From an uncultured Coriobacteriaceae bacterium (GTDB lineage Bacteria > Actinomycetota > Coriobacteriia > Coriobacteriales > Atopobiaceae), in contig CADAAU010000013.1 in the NCBI GenBank assembly GCA_902786015.1, positions 62,001-126,000 on the forward strand: 64,000 bases of DNA. The letters run 5' to 3'. The notes under the pieces are model-generated. The model was not told the origin of the DNA and searched no databases. It was given only the letters and a program-made list of their open reading frames with translations. Below are positions 9,319-18,407 of this stretch, in pieces. How positions within the stretch are numbered: position 1 is the first letter of the stretch; each line of letters starts with the position of its first letter. Both the position numbers and the translations under genes were made by a program.

Positions 9319-9936
9319 ATGAAAGAAAATGACAGCGAGAATGGCGCACATGCGAGAGAGAATGGCATGGCGTACATTGCGATTGCACTCGCCTTGATTT
9401 TGGGCGGGCTTTTGGTGTACGCATATATGAAATACCTCTCTCCCCAAGCGTCGGGACCAGTAACCGTGGTCTCGGAGGAGTCTTCCGTAAAGGAAGTGAC
9501 GGAGCTGCAGCCGAGGGAGTCCTCAGTATCGTGGGCCGACGATGGGAATGAGGTTTCTTCAAGCAACACACCGACTAGCACGAACGCATCTCCTCGTACG
9601 GTTGCCGAGACGAGCGCGGAATCGGCTGCGGTCCCTCAGTCCAAAGAGCCGACGGGCGAGCGGCTGATGTCTACCTCCGAGTTCTGGGGGATATGGACCC
9701 TCGCGTCAAAGGAATACGAGGAATGTGCGGAGTACGTTCGCGACGTTCGCTCGAAGGGCTTCGACGCATACGTGACCGAAACAACCCTATGGGAGAATCT
9801 CAATGACGAACCATGGTATGTGGTAACTATTGGGGTCTATTCGAGCCAAGACGAGGCAAACGCCGCCTTGCCACGAGTCCAGAATGAGTTGGATGACACG
9901 GCCTATACAAAATACAGCGGTCTGTACGTGGGGTAA
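9319..9936 (+). CDS. Single-pass membrane protein with C-terminal SPOR-like domain
   Basis: 205 aa. A short charged cytoplasmic N-terminus is followed by one membrane helix at about 18-37, a Ser/Thr/Glu-rich linker to about residue 120, and a domain (FWGIWTLASKEYEECAEYV to the end) with the spacing and aromatic pattern of a SPOR peptidoglycan-binding fold. The likely role is in cell wall or division at the outer face. SPOR assignment is from pattern only. A TATAAT at 9248-9253 could be the -10 box; I see no good -35. Confidence 0.7.
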   Translation: MKENDSENGAHARENGMAYIAIALALILGGLLVYAYMKYLSPQASGPVTVVSEESSVKEVTELQPRESSVSWADDGNEVSSSNTPTSTNASPRTVAETSAESAAVPQSKEPTGERLMSTSEFWGIWTLASKEYEECAEYVRDVRSKGFDAYVTETTLWENLNDEPWYVVTIGVYSSQDEANAALPRVQNELDDTAYTKYSGLYVG

Positions 9937-9981
9937 AGAAAGCCGTGGTAGGCGAGGGGTGCACAGGACGCGCAGGATTCG

Positions 9982-10374
9982 TTATGCGATTCCCTGTTCT
10001 TTGATCGCCTTGACGACGAGGACATCCGCGGGCAGCCAATCGACTGTGTCGATATGGGAAGGCTGCAGCCATCTTGCCGCCTCGTGCTCAAGCAGGTGTG
10101 GCGTGCCGTCCGCGATGGAGCAAAGGAAGCAAGCCATTTCGAGGTGGAACTGGGGGTAGTCGTACGATACGTCCACGACGTGGCGCTCGACGGCAACGGT
10201 CATGTCGAGCTCCTCCTGAATCTCGCGCACAAGTGCCTGTTCGGGTGTCTCGTCAGGCTCAATCTTTCCGCCGGGAAACTCCCAGCCGTCCTTGTAGTCG
10301 CCGTAGCCGCGCTGCGTGGCAAAGATTTTGTTGTCTTGTTTGATGATGGCGGCTACGACGTGATAGGTTTTCAT
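9982..10374 (-). CDS. NUDIX hydrolase, MutT (8-oxo-dGTPase)-like
   Basis: 130 aa. The Nudix box GGKIEPDETPEQALVREIQE is intact, with preceding FATQRGYGDYKDGWEFPG as in MutT/CTP pyrophosphohydrolase-type proteins. It is expected to hydrolyse oxidised or non-canonical nucleoside triphosphates in the cytoplasm. The frame is open further upstream to 10527, but the family N-terminus MKTYHVVAAII and an AGGAGA ribosome site at 10381-10386 fix the ATG at 10374. The end lies 45 nt from the convergent SPOR gene. Confidence 0.88.
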   Translation of the reverse strand: MKTYHVVAAIIKQDNKIFATQRGYGDYKDGWEFPGGKIEPDETPEQALVREIQEELDMTVAVERHVVDVSYDYPQFHLEMACFLCSIADGTPHLLEHEAARWLQPSHIDTVDWLPADVLVVKAIKEQGIA

Positions 10375-10540
10375 GGGCAATCTCCTAGCGTTGTAATGGC
10401 TAGCGCATTGTAGACGATCCCAGGACTGTGGGCAAGCTGGGCGAGCCAGGCATCTAGGACGTTGCGCTAGATGATTCCGTAGCCAGATGTAGACTGAGCA
10501 CTCTTGACGCCCTGAGTCTATCATCAACGCGAGCGGACAG

Positions 10541-10577
10541 AAAAGGACGGCCCCGGCTGGAGCCGAGACCGTCCTTT
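10541..10577 (-). terminator. Terminator after the PASTA gene
   Basis: AGGACGG at 10544-10550 pairs with CCGTCCT at 10569-10575, with further pairing (CGGCT/AGCCG) inside. On the minus strand it is followed by TTTT. The plus strand also reads TTT afterwards, so it may work both ways. Confidence 0.8.
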
Positions 10578-10610
10578 ATGCATCCCTAATTCGCCGGCTA
10601 CGAGACCTGC

Positions 10611-12671
10611 TTAGTTCGTGGCGGGCGTGGCAGATACGAGCGAGGGGCTGCTGCCGTCACCCGGCACGTGGATCACGACATTGTAGTCTCCAGTGTCGTC
10701 GTGGCAGAGAAGCGTGTAGTTGACTCCGTCGTTGGCCGGGGTGGTGGTGAGCGTCTTTACGACCTCGTACTTTGCGCCCGCGACCTCGATGGCCTTAGAG
10801 AGCGTGTCTTGCTGGGAGTCGGCGCTGCTGCCCGAAGCGCCAGGTTGGGTGGCGCTTCCTTGGTCTGTCGTTGTGTCTACCTGCTGTGGCTTGTCCTGCT
10901 GCCGGTCGCTCTGCTGGCCCTTTTGGTCCTGTGCCTGATTGACGTCCTGGCCGACTTGCTGGTCGTCCTTCTGGTTCGCTGTCTGCTGATCAGCTTGCTG
11001 CTGGTCGTCGCCGGTGTTCAGTGTCTCAGGTGGATTCTGCTTAACGGAATCGTCGCGGGGGATGGCCTGTACGTGCGTGCCTTCGTCGACGAGCGCTCCT
11101 GCCACCGGGTCGGTTCCATCAAGAACTTGGTCCGACTCCATGCCGTCGTGGTCCAGCACAAGACCTGCCAGGCTCATCTGTGCACCGGCGTCCGTAACGG
11201 TCATGCCGCTCACGTCGGGCACTGCCACTTTGGAGCTCACGTGCTCGAGCTTGAAGGTCACCACGGTGCCTTGGTCCACCTCGGTTCCTGCGGGAGGATC
11301 TTGGGCCACGACCGTGCCGTTCTCCTCACCCGACCAGCGCTCGTTAAGACCGGCGCTCTTGAGCGTGGCAATTGTGTCGTCACGAGTGTACGTCATGATG
11401 TCGGGAACCGTAACACGGGCGACAGGGGGTGCCGGCGGTTCGGGTTTGGAGCCAAGCGACACGGTGAGCGTTACGAGGGTGTCATTTGTCACGTTGGTGC
11501 CGGCGGGAATCGACTGCCCTATGACGTTGCCTGCGGGCACGGTATCGCTGTAGGACTCCGCACGTTCGCTTGCCAGGCCGAGGTCAGAGAGGCTCTTCTC
11601 AGCGTCGTTGGCAGCCATCCCGGCAAGATCAGGAACTGTTACCGAACCCTCTTGGCGCTGACCCATGGACACCGTAATGGTGACGGGTGTGTCCTTGGCG
11701 ACCTTTGTGCCTGCATCGATCGACTGGCTCATGACGTTGCCCTCGGGTACGTCATCGCTGTACTCCTTGATGGAACTGACAGAGAGGCCCGCGTTCCGTA
11801 GGGTCGAAGTCGCATCGTCCGCGGCCTTGCCTACGACGTCGGGAACCTCGATGTCGCCGGAGGGCTTGGCACCCATGGAGATATTCAAGGTGATGACGGA
11901 TCCCTTGGCGACCTTTGTGCCCGCGTCGATCGACTGGCTTATGACGCGGTCCTTGGCCGCGGTTTCGCTGTATGCATAGGTCGTGTCGATTGCAAGGCCG
12001 GCATCCTTGAGCTGCTTACGCGCATCCTTGAGGGGCTCTCCCGCGACATTGGGTACCTGTACCGACGTGTCGGGCGCTATGGCGATGGAGTACGAGACGT
12101 AGGTGTCCTGCTTCACCTTGGTGCCCGCCTTAATCGACTGCTTGCAAACCAGACCGGGGGCTACATCCTTGGTCACGGTGTCTGCGTCTTGCACGGCGAT
12201 GAGCTTGGCGTCCGTGATGGCCTGCTCGGCCTCTTCGTGTGTCTTGCCCTTGAGGTCGGGCATGGTGGTCTCCTCAGGGGACTTGCGGCCCCTGGAGATG
12301 ACGAGGTTAACTTTGGCATCGGGATTTGCCTGCGTTCCCGGCTTGGGGTCTTGGGAGATCACGCTGCCCGCATGAACAGTGTCCGAATACTCTTCGGTTT
12401 CTTTGCCTACGTCGAGACGTGCGTTTGTAATGGTCCTCTCGGCAGATTGGCGCTCAAGGCCGCACACGTCGGGTATCGCTACAAGTTCGGTAACGGTTTG
12501 GGTCGCGCCATGGGAATCGGGGGTGGGAGTTACGGTGGCCGCTTGCTTCGGGGCGAGGGCGAGAGTTGCGGCCACGGATACCGCCGCAATGCCGATGCCA
12601 AGAGCCGCGAGTTTGGGTTTGCTTATCTGTACGGTGCCACGCTCGGTGGGGCTCACGTCGTTTTGTGACAT
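10611..12671 (-). CDS. Membrane-anchored protein with seven PASTA repeats, no kinase domain
   Basis: 686 aa. A short cytoplasmic N-terminus, one membrane helix at about 20-42, then seven consecutive PASTA units of about 65 residues, each opening with V(P)D(V/L)xG and ending near DxxVxxxxS(M/L)G, covering about 70-545. Next comes a Gln/Asp-rich low-complexity stretch (about 555-610), then a small C-terminal domain ending VVIHVPGDGSSPSLVSATPATN. PASTA domains bind peptidoglycan and beta-lactams and usually belong to Ser/Thr kinases or PBPs; here there is no catalytic domain. AGGAG, 7 nt before the ATG, sets the start. A TATAAT on the minus strand at 12709-12714 may be the -10 box. Confidence 0.9.
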   Translation of the reverse strand: MSQNDVSPTERGTVQISKPKLAALGIGIAAVSVAATLALAPKQAATVTPTPDSHGATQTVTELVAIPDVCGLERQSAERTITNARLDVGKETEEYSDTVHAGSVISQDPKPGTQANPDAKVNLVISRGRKSPEETTMPDLKGKTHEEAEQAITDAKLIAVQDADTVTKDVAPGLVCKQSIKAGTKVKQDTYVSYSIAIAPDTSVQVPNVAGEPLKDARKQLKDAGLAIDTTYAYSETAAKDRVISQSIDAGTKVAKGSVITLNISMGAKPSGDIEVPDVVGKAADDATSTLRNAGLSVSSIKEYSDDVPEGNVMSQSIDAGTKVAKDTPVTITVSMGQRQEGSVTVPDLAGMAANDAEKSLSDLGLASERAESYSDTVPAGNVIGQSIPAGTNVTNDTLVTLTVSLGSKPEPPAPPVARVTVPDIMTYTRDDTIATLKSAGLNERWSGEENGTVVAQDPPAGTEVDQGTVVTFKLEHVSSKVAVPDVSGMTVTDAGAQMSLAGLVLDHDGMESDQVLDGTDPVAGALVDEGTHVQAIPRDDSVKQNPPETLNTGDDQQQADQQTANQKDDQQVGQDVNQAQDQKGQQSDRQQDKPQQVDTTTDQGSATQPGASGSSADSQQDTLSKAIEVAGAKYEVVKTLTTTPANDGVNYTLLCHDDTGDYNVVIHVPGDGSSPSLVSATPATN

Positions 12672-12775
12672 TACGAGGCTCCTCTCTTGACGCTTTGTGA
12701 AATCGGTGATTATACGTGTTTGGAGCCGCTGCGTCCCATGTCAACAAAGATTCTATTGATTGACGAACCGAAGGT

Positions 12776-13573
12776 TTACCCCCGTATGTATACGACCTCG
12801 GTGGGATTAAAAAATCGAGGCACGGGGGCAGTGTTGCTTAGCCCTGCGGAGACAACCAAACGATCATCGTACACGCCCTTCGTGAGCTTTGGCCATATGC
12901 CTTGTCCGGGGGCAAATACGCCGTGACCAAATATACGCCACTGCCCTCCGTGGGCGTGTCCCGAAAGCATTAGCTCAACTTCCTTGGGCACGAGGTGCCG
13001 ATACTCGGGATGGTGCGAAAGAAGGATGTGGTAGCCGGGTGCAGCGGCAAACGACATGAGCCAGTCATCGTCCGGCACACGCTCCAAGAGCATTTCTGCG
13101 GGCGATTTAAAAATGTCCGCGATTCTTTCTTCGTTAGGATACCTTCTTGAGTTTCGCTCTTCATCAGTGAGGTTGCTCAGCCGGCGCCGATGCCTCATCA
13201 CATGCCCGGAGGTGAGTCCGCCAATTGCAAGTCCGTCGTGCTCGACCCAAGCATTGTCCAAGACGGTCGCACCGGTAGAGGCCATCTCGCGCAAGTCTTC
13301 CTCATCCAGCATCCATTCGTGATTGCCCAAGCTTACGTATGTGGGGGCAATGGTGGCACATGCTCGCAGCAGGGCAAGCGCGTTGGGTTGTGTGTGCAGT
13401 GGGGACTCGTCATCCTCCGGGATCCCTCCATAGATGAGGTCACCCGTGATGCATATGAGCGCGGGCTCGCGCTTTTGCAGGCTCTTGACCGCGGGCCGAT
13501 AGTCCCGATTGTGCAAATCCGAGAGAAGCGTCAGGTGTGGAGCGCCTGGAACGGTGTAGAAGGATTCTGTCAC
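12776..13573 (-). CDS. Metallophosphoesterase, calcineurin-like
   Basis: 265 aa. All metal-binding blocks are present in order: LLSDLHNRD, ITGDLIYGG, SLGNHEWM, LSHHPEY and LSGHAHGGQWR, as in YkuE-like and UDP-diacylglucosamine pyrophosphohydrolase-like phosphoesterases. The substrate is unknown. The frame extends upstream to a TTG at 13666, but a GTG at 13573 follows a perfect GGAGG (13581-13585, 7-nt spacing) and begins VTESFYTVPGAPHLTLLSD, so I use it. No membrane segment is visible. Confidence 0.85.
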   Translation of the reverse strand: MTESFYTVPGAPHLTLLSDLHNRDYRPAVKSLQKREPALICITGDLIYGGIPEDDESPLHTQPNALALLRACATIAPTYVSLGNHEWMLDEEDLREMASTGATVLDNAWVEHDGLAIGGLTSGHVMRHRRRLSNLTDEERNSRRYPNEERIADIFKSPAEMLLERVPDDDWLMSFAAAPGYHILLSHHPEYRHLVPKEVELMLSGHAHGGQWRIFGHGVFAPGQGIWPKLTKGVYDDRLVVSAGLSNTAPVPRFFNPTEVVYIRG

Positions 13574-13855
13574 GGGTTTACCTCCGTTATGCCTTGCTAC
13601 CAAGTAAGCATCGTGACGGGCGATTGCCGGCGTCTGTACGCTCTGGGCCTGACGGGATGATTCCAACTCACGCGTGGTGTAAGTCCGCTTACGGTGCGCG
13701 AGGTTTCCTTAACGTCGGCCACGCGCGCATAATACGATATACCGGACGTTGCGTGCAAGACAAAACTTTGCGCTACGCGCATTCGCTGATGCCGTCAACC
13801 TCCAAGACTGTGAACTATACTTTTGAGTCGATTCAAGAGGTTCGGAGGTTTGTGT

Positions 13856-14443
13856 ATGGGGCAGGGCGAGGCGAAGGAAGAGAGCCTAGGCTCACGATTG
13901 CTGACGCTCTTTTGGACGGTTTTCTCAATAAGCGCCACTGCGAACAGCGGGTATGCCATTCTTTCGGTCATGAAGGACGAGTTCGTACGGAAGCGGGCGT
14001 GGTTTAGCGAAGACCAGATGGCTGACTACATTGCCATCGTGCAAAGCACGCCCGGCGCGATGGCGGTCAATGCGTCGATGATTGTGGGATACCAGGCCGC
14101 AGGGCTCTTGGGCTCTCTTGTGGCGGTCTTGGGTTGTATTCTACCGCCAATCGTCGTGATGATTGTGGTCACCTATTTTTACGAGGCAATCGTCGGTAAC
14201 GAATTCGTGTATCTGTTCATGCGCGGCATGCAGCTTGGCGTTGTGGGGATGCTACTCGATGTGATTCTGTCGCTGGTTTCCAACGTCACAAAAAATGGCG
14301 TTGCGTACCCGATTGTGCTTATCGCGCTTGCCTTTGTTTACGTTCGCTTTTTGGGCTGGCCGATTCCCTTTTTGGCTGTTGGATGTGTCGTGGCGGGAAT
14401 CGTGAAGGCGATTGTCTTCTCGAAGGGGATCGAGCGCTCATGA
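13856..14443 (+). CDS. Chromate-type (CHR) transporter, first half subunit
   Basis: 195-aa membrane protein of the short-chain ChrA type, which acts as a pair with the next gene. The signature ADYIAIVQSTPGAMAVNASMIVGYQAAG corresponds to the conserved QxxPGP/N block near helix 2, and six hydrophobic segments follow. The start ATG at 13856 follows GGAGG (13844-13848). It overlaps the next gene by ATGA. CHR proteins export chromate in some bacteria; in gut anaerobes the true substrate is uncertain and may be another anion. Confidence 0.85.
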   Translation: MGQGEAKEESLGSRLLTLFWTVFSISATANSGYAILSVMKDEFVRKRAWFSEDQMADYIAIVQSTPGAMAVNASMIVGYQAAGLLGSLVAVLGCILPPIVVMIVVTYFYEAIVGNEFVYLFMRGMQLGVVGMLLDVILSLVSNVTKNGVAYPIVLIALAFVYVRFLGWPIPFLAVGCVVAGIVKAIVFSKGIERS

Positions 14444-15012
14444 GTCTTTTGCTCCAGACCGTTTTTGCGTTTATGCGCGTGAGTGTTATTGCTTTTGGGG
14501 GTGCCTATGCTGCGATTCCCCTCGTGGAGAACGAGGCGGTGGCGGTACAGGGCTGGATGACCTACGAGCAGTTCGCCGACCTTATTGCACTGGACGAGAT
14601 TACACCCGGCCCCATCATAATCAACAGTGCCACGTTCGTGGGCATGCGCGTTGCAGGCATTCCCGGTGCGATTGCCGCTACGTTTGGGGCGATTCTTATT
14701 CCCTGCGCGCTTGTTATGCTGCTCTATAGTCTCTACGACCGCTTTAAGGGTTCGGCAATCATGGATACCGTGATGGTTTCGCTCAAATGCATGGCCATAG
14801 CTCTCATAGCATCGACGTTCGTCCGGCTTGCGATGGCCGCATTTATGCCCGAAGGCGAGCTGCCCAGTCTTGTAAGAGGCTGCTATACCATTGCGGTGAT
14901 GTCGACTGGGTTTTATCTTATCCACAAGCGACAGATAAGTCCCTTGCCGGTGATGTTAGGCTGCGGGGCAGTCAATCTTGTGGTATGCACGCTGCTACCC
15001 GCGGGGATATAG
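14440..15012 (+). CDS. Chromate-type (CHR) transporter, second half subunit
   Basis: 190 aa, homologous in plan to the preceding subunit and overlapping it by 4 nt (ATGA), which implies coupled translation and an antiparallel pair in the membrane. It has the stronger form of the family motif, AFGGAYAAIPLVENE, followed by ALDEITPGPIIINSATFVG. Hydrophobic helices fill the remainder. The substrate is inferred from the family only. Confidence 0.86.
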   Translation: MSLLLQTVFAFMRVSVIAFGGAYAAIPLVENEAVAVQGWMTYEQFADLIALDEITPGPIIINSATFVGMRVAGIPGAIAATFGAILIPCALVMLLYSLYDRFKGSAIMDTVMVSLKCMAIALIASTFVRLAMAAFMPEGELPSLVRGCYTIAVMSTGFYLIHKRQISPLPVMLGCGAVNLVVCTLLPAGI

Positions 15013-15144
15013 CCGCTATGGCGTTCACTGGCATTCGTTATGTACCGTTGATGCGGGCAACGTTTCGCGCGGCGATTGGACAAAGCAAAGCGTAGGTGAC
15101 TGAGAGATTTTGAAATCAGGGGATGCGCCTTCGCGACGGTTTGG

Positions 15145-15645
15145 CTAGATGCCCTCGACGCGCCTGAGCCTGCGAATTTCGGCACGTTTGCGGGCCGCTT
15201 CGCATTCCGCATGCTCCTCAGCGTTCTGCGCGACCAAACCCCAGGGTATGGGCTTTGGTCGGCCTTCGTCGTCGATGCAAACTTCAGTAAGATAGGCATG
15301 ATTTATCATGCGTCGCTCTCCGGTTCGCGTGTCTTCCACGTATGTATCGGCGCGGACCTCCATGGACGTTCGTTCAACATGCGTGACCCATGCCTCTATA
15401 GTTATGATGTCGTTAAGGAACGCCGGATACTTGAATTCGAGCTTGTCGACGGCGACCGTAGTGATGTTGCATCCGGAGTGACGCCGTGCCGCGATACCTG
15501 CCGCATCGTCGATCCACTCCATGAGCCTGCCGCCAAACAGGCGGTCGGAACCGTTCATGTCTTCGTGTCGCAACATGCGCGTCGCGATGGTCCGCGAACT
15601 CCCCACCGGTTTATAACCCAGCTCGTATGTATGTCCCTGCGTCAT
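15145..15645 (-). CDS. Hotdog-fold acyl-CoA thioesterase (YciA-like)
   Basis: 166 aa. The N-terminal hotdog domain shows NGSDRLFGGRLMEWIDDAAG, the conserved helix and catalytic Asp region of acyl-CoA thioester hydrolases, then VDKLEFKYPAFLNDIITIEAWV. The C-terminal 35 residues are charged and Arg/Glu-rich (AARKRAEIRRLRR). The start ATG at 15645 follows AAGGGG; the frame is open further upstream without family similarity. It hydrolyses acyl-CoA in the cytoplasm; chain-length preference cannot be told. It is divergent from the HAD gene. Confidence 0.85.
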   Translation of the reverse strand: MTQGHTYELGYKPVGSSRTIATRMLRHEDMNGSDRLFGGRLMEWIDDAAGIAARRHSGCNITTVAVDKLEFKYPAFLNDIITIEAWVTHVERTSMEVRADTYVEDTRTGERRMINHAYLTEVCIDDEGRPKPIPWGLVAQNAEEHAECEAARKRAEIRRLRRVEGI

Positions 15646-15729
15646 CAGCACCCCTTCTCGCGTTCCTTTACATGCTTTTCTATCATATCCGACGAGCACA
15701 TCCAGCATACTGGCAGATAGACAGCGCCT

Positions 15730-15738
15730 TGCTATGAT
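15730..15738 (+). promoter_or_regulatory. Extended -10 promoter for the HAD phosphatase gene
   Basis: TGC-TATGAT at 15730-15738 is an extended -10 element 32 nt before the ATG; no good -35 is seen. Confidence 0.4.
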
Positions 15739-15770
15739 AAAACTTACAGAAATGACGGGCGGAGGTACAT

Positions 15771-16535
15771 ATGGGTATGGAAGGAACGGCATTCGCAAGC
15801 GACTTCGATGGAACGCTTTGCACGAGCAATTGGGAAACGCGCGAGCAATTCTTTCGCGACGAAGACCTTGAGGCGGTTCGGAGGTATCAGGAAGCGGGGG
15901 GTCTGTTTGGCATCTGCACGGGCAGACCGCTTTCGTCGGTTATCGAGTCACTCGAGGGGCTGCTCGAGCTGGACTTCTACATCGTGACGACGGGCGCTCA
16001 GGTCTTGGATCATGACCTCAATGTGCTGTGGGAGCGCACGATTCCTCGCGGCGTGGCGCAGTCGATATTCGATCGCCATGCTTCTCCCAGCTCGGTCGTT
16101 CTGGCCGTTACAGAGCGCGAGTTCGTCAGCGTACGCGACGAGATGGGCATGGGCTTGCGTGTGGTGCCATCAATTGACGATGTTCGTGGCAAACTGCTTG
16201 GGGTCTCGGTGGAGTGTCGCGGGGACCAAGATGCCGCACGTGCTGTATGCGCCGACATCAATGAGCGGTTTGCATGTGATGTGGAGGCATTCCAAAACCT
16301 TGGTAGTGTGGACGTCGTTCCGTCGGGATGCTCCAAAGGGGAGGGCGTGCGCATCGTGCAACGTGCGCTGGGTATAGAAACCATGGCTGGCGCTGGCGAC
16401 TCATACAACGACTTGCCGCTCTTGTCCGCAGCAGATGTCTCGTATACGTTCGCATCCTCTCCTGCTGTCGTGCGTGATGCCGCCAACGTGGTGGTGAACA
16501 CGCTCGAGGAAGCAATGCTTCACTTTATGCGGTAG
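15771..16535 (+). CDS. Cof-type HAD-superfamily phosphatase
   Basis: 254 aa. Motif I is SDFDGTL with nucleophile Asp11 and Asp13, motif II ICTGRPLSS, and motif III-IV GDSYNDLPLL near residue 208. A C2-type cap lies between, as in Cof/YidA sugar-phosphate or pyridoxal-phosphate phosphatases. GGAGG at 15761-15765 sets the ATG. The substrate cannot be assigned. It converges with galM at the shared hairpin at 16553-16583. Confidence 0.85.
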   Translation: MGMEGTAFASDFDGTLCTSNWETREQFFRDEDLEAVRRYQEAGGLFGICTGRPLSSVIESLEGLLELDFYIVTTGAQVLDHDLNVLWERTIPRGVAQSIFDRHASPSSVVLAVTEREFVSVRDEMGMGLRVVPSIDDVRGKLLGVSVECRGDQDAARAVCADINERFACDVEAFQNLGSVDVVPSGCSKGEGVRIVQRALGIETMAGAGDSYNDLPLLSAADVSYTFASSPAVVRDAANVVVNTLEEAMLHFMR

Positions 16536-16552
16536 CCTCAACGCAAAAGCAA

Positions 16553-16583
16553 GACGCCCAGATGGGACTCCCGTCTGGGCGTC
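16553..16583. terminator. Bidirectional hairpin between HAD phosphatase and galM
   Basis: GACGCCCAGA at 16553-16562 pairs with TCTGGGCGTC at 16574-16583, and GGGA/TCCC extends the stem. The minus-strand side continues TTGCTTTTG, so it best fits termination of galM. Confidence 0.7.
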
Positions 16584-16616
16584 AAAGAGCCGTGTTTTTG
16601 TCCCTGGGCTGAACGA

Positions 16617-17675
16617 CTATTCCATGGTGGAAAAACAATAAGTCGTGCAGCTGTGGAAGGGACGGTCGGGCGTGAACAGCGGCTGTGCGAATTCCGGATG
16701 GTGCATTGCGTCGGGCACGTATTGCGTTTCGAGTGCAATACCATCGTACGGGCGGTATGATGAGCCGTCTTTGGCTGACTCGGCCATGAGCGCCTGCGCA
16801 GTATAGACTTGCAATGACGGCATGTCGGTGAGGATATCCATCGCGATGCCGCTCTTTTCTCCCGTAAGTGTGGCCACGTGACGCATGCGGCCCGAAGAGC
16901 CAAGCAAGAGCGTGTGGTCGTAGCTCAAGAAGCGATCGCTGAGGTCACGGCCAATCGCCTTGGGAAGCCTAAAGTCAAAGGGGGTGCCGCCCACGTTGAC
17001 CTTGCGGCCCTGGGGAATGTGTTGACCGTCCGTTGGCGCGTAGCGTTCTGCAGCTACGCGCAGCAGGTGTCCCATAACGTCGCCGCTATCGTGGCCGTTG
17101 AGGTTCCAATAGGCATGGTTGGTGAGGTTGATGAAGGTCGGAAGGCTGGGCTGCGCGTCGTAGATAATCTTGATCTCGTTGTCGTCGGTAAGCTTGTACG
17201 TGACGCGTACGTCGACATCGCCTGGAAAGCCTTGGTCGCCGTCGGGAGAAAACAGACCAAAGATGACCGTGTCGGCACTCGATCCGCGCCTCCTGTCTCC
17301 TTTGCGACCCACCATCGCGCCTTCCCAAAGGCGCTCGTACCACATGTCGCAACCGCTATTCAGCGTGTTCTCGCCTTCGTTGGCGGTGAGCTCAAAGGTG
17401 CGCCCCTCCAGCTCGATGGAGGCACCGCCGATTCGTCCGGCGTAGCGCCCGACGATTCCTCCCATGGCATGGGTGTTGTGCTCGTAGCGATCGGTCTCGT
17501 CAAAGCCGAGCGCAACGTCAATGAGCTCGCCATCGGCATTCGGCACGCGCACCGACACGATGGAAGCGCCAAGGTCCGTTACATCGACCTCCATGCCCGC
17601 CGCATTTTTGAGCCGGTACAGATGTGTGGGCTGACCTGTGCGAGTCGTGCCGAAGTCTAAGGCGCGTACTGACAT
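16617..17675 (-). CDS. galM: Aldose 1-epimerase (mutarotase)
   Basis: 352 aa. It interconverts alpha and beta anomers of glucose or galactose. Seen in order: GGIVGRYAGRIGGAS, the acid-His block INLTNHAYWNL, the substrate loop YAPTDGQHIPQG, and the base-Glu block ALETQYVPDAMHHPEF near the C-terminus. AGGAGA at 17681-17686 marks the ATG at 17675; 29 further upstream codons are open but not family-like. There are no Leloir-pathway neighbours. Confidence 0.92.
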   Translation of the reverse strand: MSVRALDFGTTRTGQPTHLYRLKNAAGMEVDVTDLGASIVSVRVPNADGELIDVALGFDETDRYEHNTHAMGGIVGRYAGRIGGASIELEGRTFELTANEGENTLNSGCDMWYERLWEGAMVGRKGDRRRGSSADTVIFGLFSPDGDQGFPGDVDVRVTYKLTDDNEIKIIYDAQPSLPTFINLTNHAYWNLNGHDSGDVMGHLLRVAAERYAPTDGQHIPQGRKVNVGGTPFDFRLPKAIGRDLSDRFLSYDHTLLLGSSGRMRHVATLTGEKSGIAMDILTDMPSLQVYTAQALMAESAKDGSSYRPYDGIALETQYVPDAMHHPEFAQPLFTPDRPFHSCTTYCFSTME

Positions 17676-17778
17676 TGGAGTCTCCTCAAGCGAAGCTGAA
17701 TGGTTGCGTTTGTTCTTTAGTTTAGCGCACTTCCTCGCTCGTGGCATGGTATGCGTTCGCAATTAAGGAAGCCGCAGC

Positions 17779-17875
17779 GTGGAACGGAGTTCCCGGGGAG
17801 CTTGTTCCGCGTCTCGGGGCCGGGCTCGCGACGGACTCGTGTCGCGGAACAAGCTCCCCGGGAACTCCGTTCCAC
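17779..17875. repeat. Palindromic repeat family B, copy 1 (large perfect inverted repeat)
   Basis: Two 32-nt arms (17779-17810 and 17844-17875) are perfect reverse complements around a 33-nt loop. Each arm alone is a diffuse palindrome, GTGGAAC...CCGGGG...GTTCCGC. Shorter relatives are at 23452, 45455 and 61098. The 730 bases from 17676 to 18407 contain no gene that I can see, only this and the family A copy at 18191. Confidence 0.85.
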
Positions 17876-18190
17876 CCACTGCCTGGTCGGACGACCTGCA
17901 ACCGGGAGTGAACGAGCAACAGGTTTTGTGGCGGATGATCGGATACCGAAGTATGTGTTCGAGTTTCGAACGTGAATCACAATTGTCCTGAAAGTGAGGA
18001 AAACATTACATACACAAATAAGTCAAGCATCATAAAAGGTGCTCATGGAACGCTCAGTTGTAGTGTTTGACACAGATGGCGAACGTGCCAAGAGGGCCAT
18101 AAAAATAACTCGGGCGTTGTGCGTCCAATAAATATCAAGCGCTAGGTCCCAGCTGGATTGATGCGGGATGGTTCATTGTTCACTCCTGGA

Positions 18191-18223
18191 GGCAAACGAT
18201 GGGGACAGTCCCCATCGTTTGCC
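18191..18223. repeat. Palindromic repeat family A, copy 1
   Basis: Perfect 16-bp arms beginning GGCAAACGATGGGGAC around a single A. It shares the GATGGGGA...TCCCCATC centre with six other intergenic sites. Confidence 0.8.
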
Positions 18224-18407
18224 CTGGCCTCATGCCGTTACACATTTTCAGGCGGCTTGCCGTCGGGTGTGATCAGTAACGCAGAATGGGGCGATCGCGC
18301 CTCGTGTCGTCGCGTGAATCCGCAAATCCATCGCAAGGTAGTATACAATGAGTAAACATACAGAAGCTAAATGGAAAATAGGCAGCAAATATGCTTTTGG
18401 AGGTAAC

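Noticed and set aside
10387-10540. A tRNA gene between the NUDIX gene and the terminator
   Set aside because: Some short stems are possible, but there is no GGTTCGAATCC-like T-arm or acceptor pairing.
10668-11801. A 377-aa open frame on the plus strand
   Set aside because: It is antisense to the seven-PASTA gene, with no recognisable domain or ribosome site.
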